A model generated the notes under the pieces. The model was given only the letters and a program-made list of their open reading frames with translations. It did not search any database and was not told where the DNA came from. A stretch of DNA of 7,015 nt from Pseudomonadota bacterium. GTDB taxonomy: Bacteria; Pseudomonadota; Gammaproteobacteria; Burkholderiales; Burkholderiaceae_B. This document shows, one piece after another, positions 6,635 through 7,015 of the stretch. A program made the translations under genes and the position numbers. The stretch spans positions 1 through 7,015 of the forward strand of contig JAEWEH010000142.1 in NCBI GenBank assembly GCA_023389535.1, given 5' to 3'. Each line of letters starts with the position of its first letter. Positions within the stretch are counted from its first letter, which is position 1.

Positions 6635-7015
6635 ATGATGTCGCAGTTTTTGCCTGATGCATTGTTGCTCGTGGTTGCCGTCTTTGTACTGGCGGGCTTG
6701 ATCAAAGGCGTCGTCGGCATGGGTTTGCCCACCATCTCCATGGCCTTGCTGGTGCTGTTCATGGCGCCCGCTCAAGCCGCTGCGTTGCTGATTCTTCCTT
6801 CGCTGATGACCAACCTGTGGCAAGCCGGGCCTTTGCGAACCCTGGCGCCTTTGCTGCGCCGGATAGGCGGCATGCAGTGGGGCGTTGCGATCGGAACCTT
6901 GCTGGGCGCGTTGGTGCTGGGTGCGCCGACCGGTAAGTCTGCATCGATAGCGCTGGGGGTCGCGCTGATCGTCTATGCAGTCTGGGGCCTGTTCGGCAGG
7001 CAAATGGGCATACGG
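6635..7015 (+). CDS. TauE/SafE-family membrane exporter, 3' end cut off by the window
   Basis: An open frame of 127 codons runs from ATG 6635 to the window edge. AGAAAGG at 6621-6627 is a good ribosome binding site 7 bases upstream. A second ATG follows directly at 6638. The family is usually about 250 aa, with 7-8 membrane helices, so roughly half is visible. The N-terminal helix (about 9-29) runs into the family-typical AGLIKGVVGMGLPTISMALL (20-39). Further hydrophobic segments lie at about 46-62 (ending SLMTNLWQ), 80-97 and 103-121, with short polar loops such as RTLAPLLRRIGG (68-79). Members export sulfite, sulfoacetate or other small organic anions across the inner membrane, and many have no known substrate. 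Divergence from the LysR gene suggests that regulator controls it. The family call is confident, but sulfite as substrate is not supported by any sulfur gene in the window. Confidence 0.9.
   Translation, partial: MMSQFLPDALLLVVAVFVLAGLIKGVVGMGLPTISMALLVLFMAPAQAAALLILPSLMTNLWQAGPLRTLAPLLRRIGGMQWGVAIGTLLGALVLGAPTGKSASIALGVALIVYAVWGLFGRQMGIR

Noticed and set aside
6611..7003. A 130-codon minus-strand frame opposite the TauE/SafE gene
   Set aside because: It is Gln/Arg/His-rich, typical of antisense to a hydrophobic coding strand. The plus-strand membrane protein has a good ribosome binding site and family features.
1..7015. Mobile elements, CRISPR arrays, tRNA/rRNA genes or a defence cluster
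   Set aside because: No transposase, terminal repeats, regularly spaced repeats or structural RNA signatures were seen. All sizeable genes belong to recognised chromosomal families.

Overview
This is a 7 kb piece of bacterial chromosome, GC-rich (roughly 60% by eye). The MutS, YbaA-like and RoxA proteins look proteobacterial. The high GC, the LysR type and the presence of RoxA after mutS suggest a betaproteobacterium, probably Alcaligenaceae (Bordetella/Achromobacter/Pusillimonas-like). That placement is inferred from protein resemblance, not from a phylogenetic marker search.

Layout. On the minus strand, bases 3036 to 1 carry mutS (complete, 873 aa) followed by the first 139 codons of roxA/ycfD, the ribosomal protein uL16 arginine hydroxylase, which runs off the left edge. 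Stop and start overlap as ATGA, so the two are almost certainly co-transcribed. A 283-base divergent intergenic region separates mutS from a plus-strand pair of small genes at 3320-4010: a DUF1428 (YbaA-type) protein and a one-domain DHCW-type cupin, 7 bases apart. This pair converges on a minus-strand MFS transporter (4082-5323). Behind that transporter, also on the minus strand, is a LysR-type regulator (5550-6479). Divergent from the regulator, on the plus strand, is a TauE/SafE-family membrane exporter (6635 to the right edge, 127 codons visible).

How the genes fit together. mutS and roxA are housekeeping genes with no obvious functional link: mismatch recognition and ribosome oxygenation. 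LysR and TauE/SafE form a classic divergent regulator/target pair with dyad-rich DNA between them. The MFS gene lies 226 bases downstream of lysR, has its own possible -10 box and operator-like palindrome, and may or may not belong to the same regulon. The substrates of both transporters are unknown.

No phage, IS element, CRISPR, tRNA, rRNA or defence system is visible. The content looks like ordinary core and near-core chromosome. The points worth a second look are small: the ATGA coupling of mutS to roxA, the apparently leaderless lysR start, the palindromes in the two regulatory gaps, the pairing of two uncharacterised small proteins, and two short ORFs that could be real.
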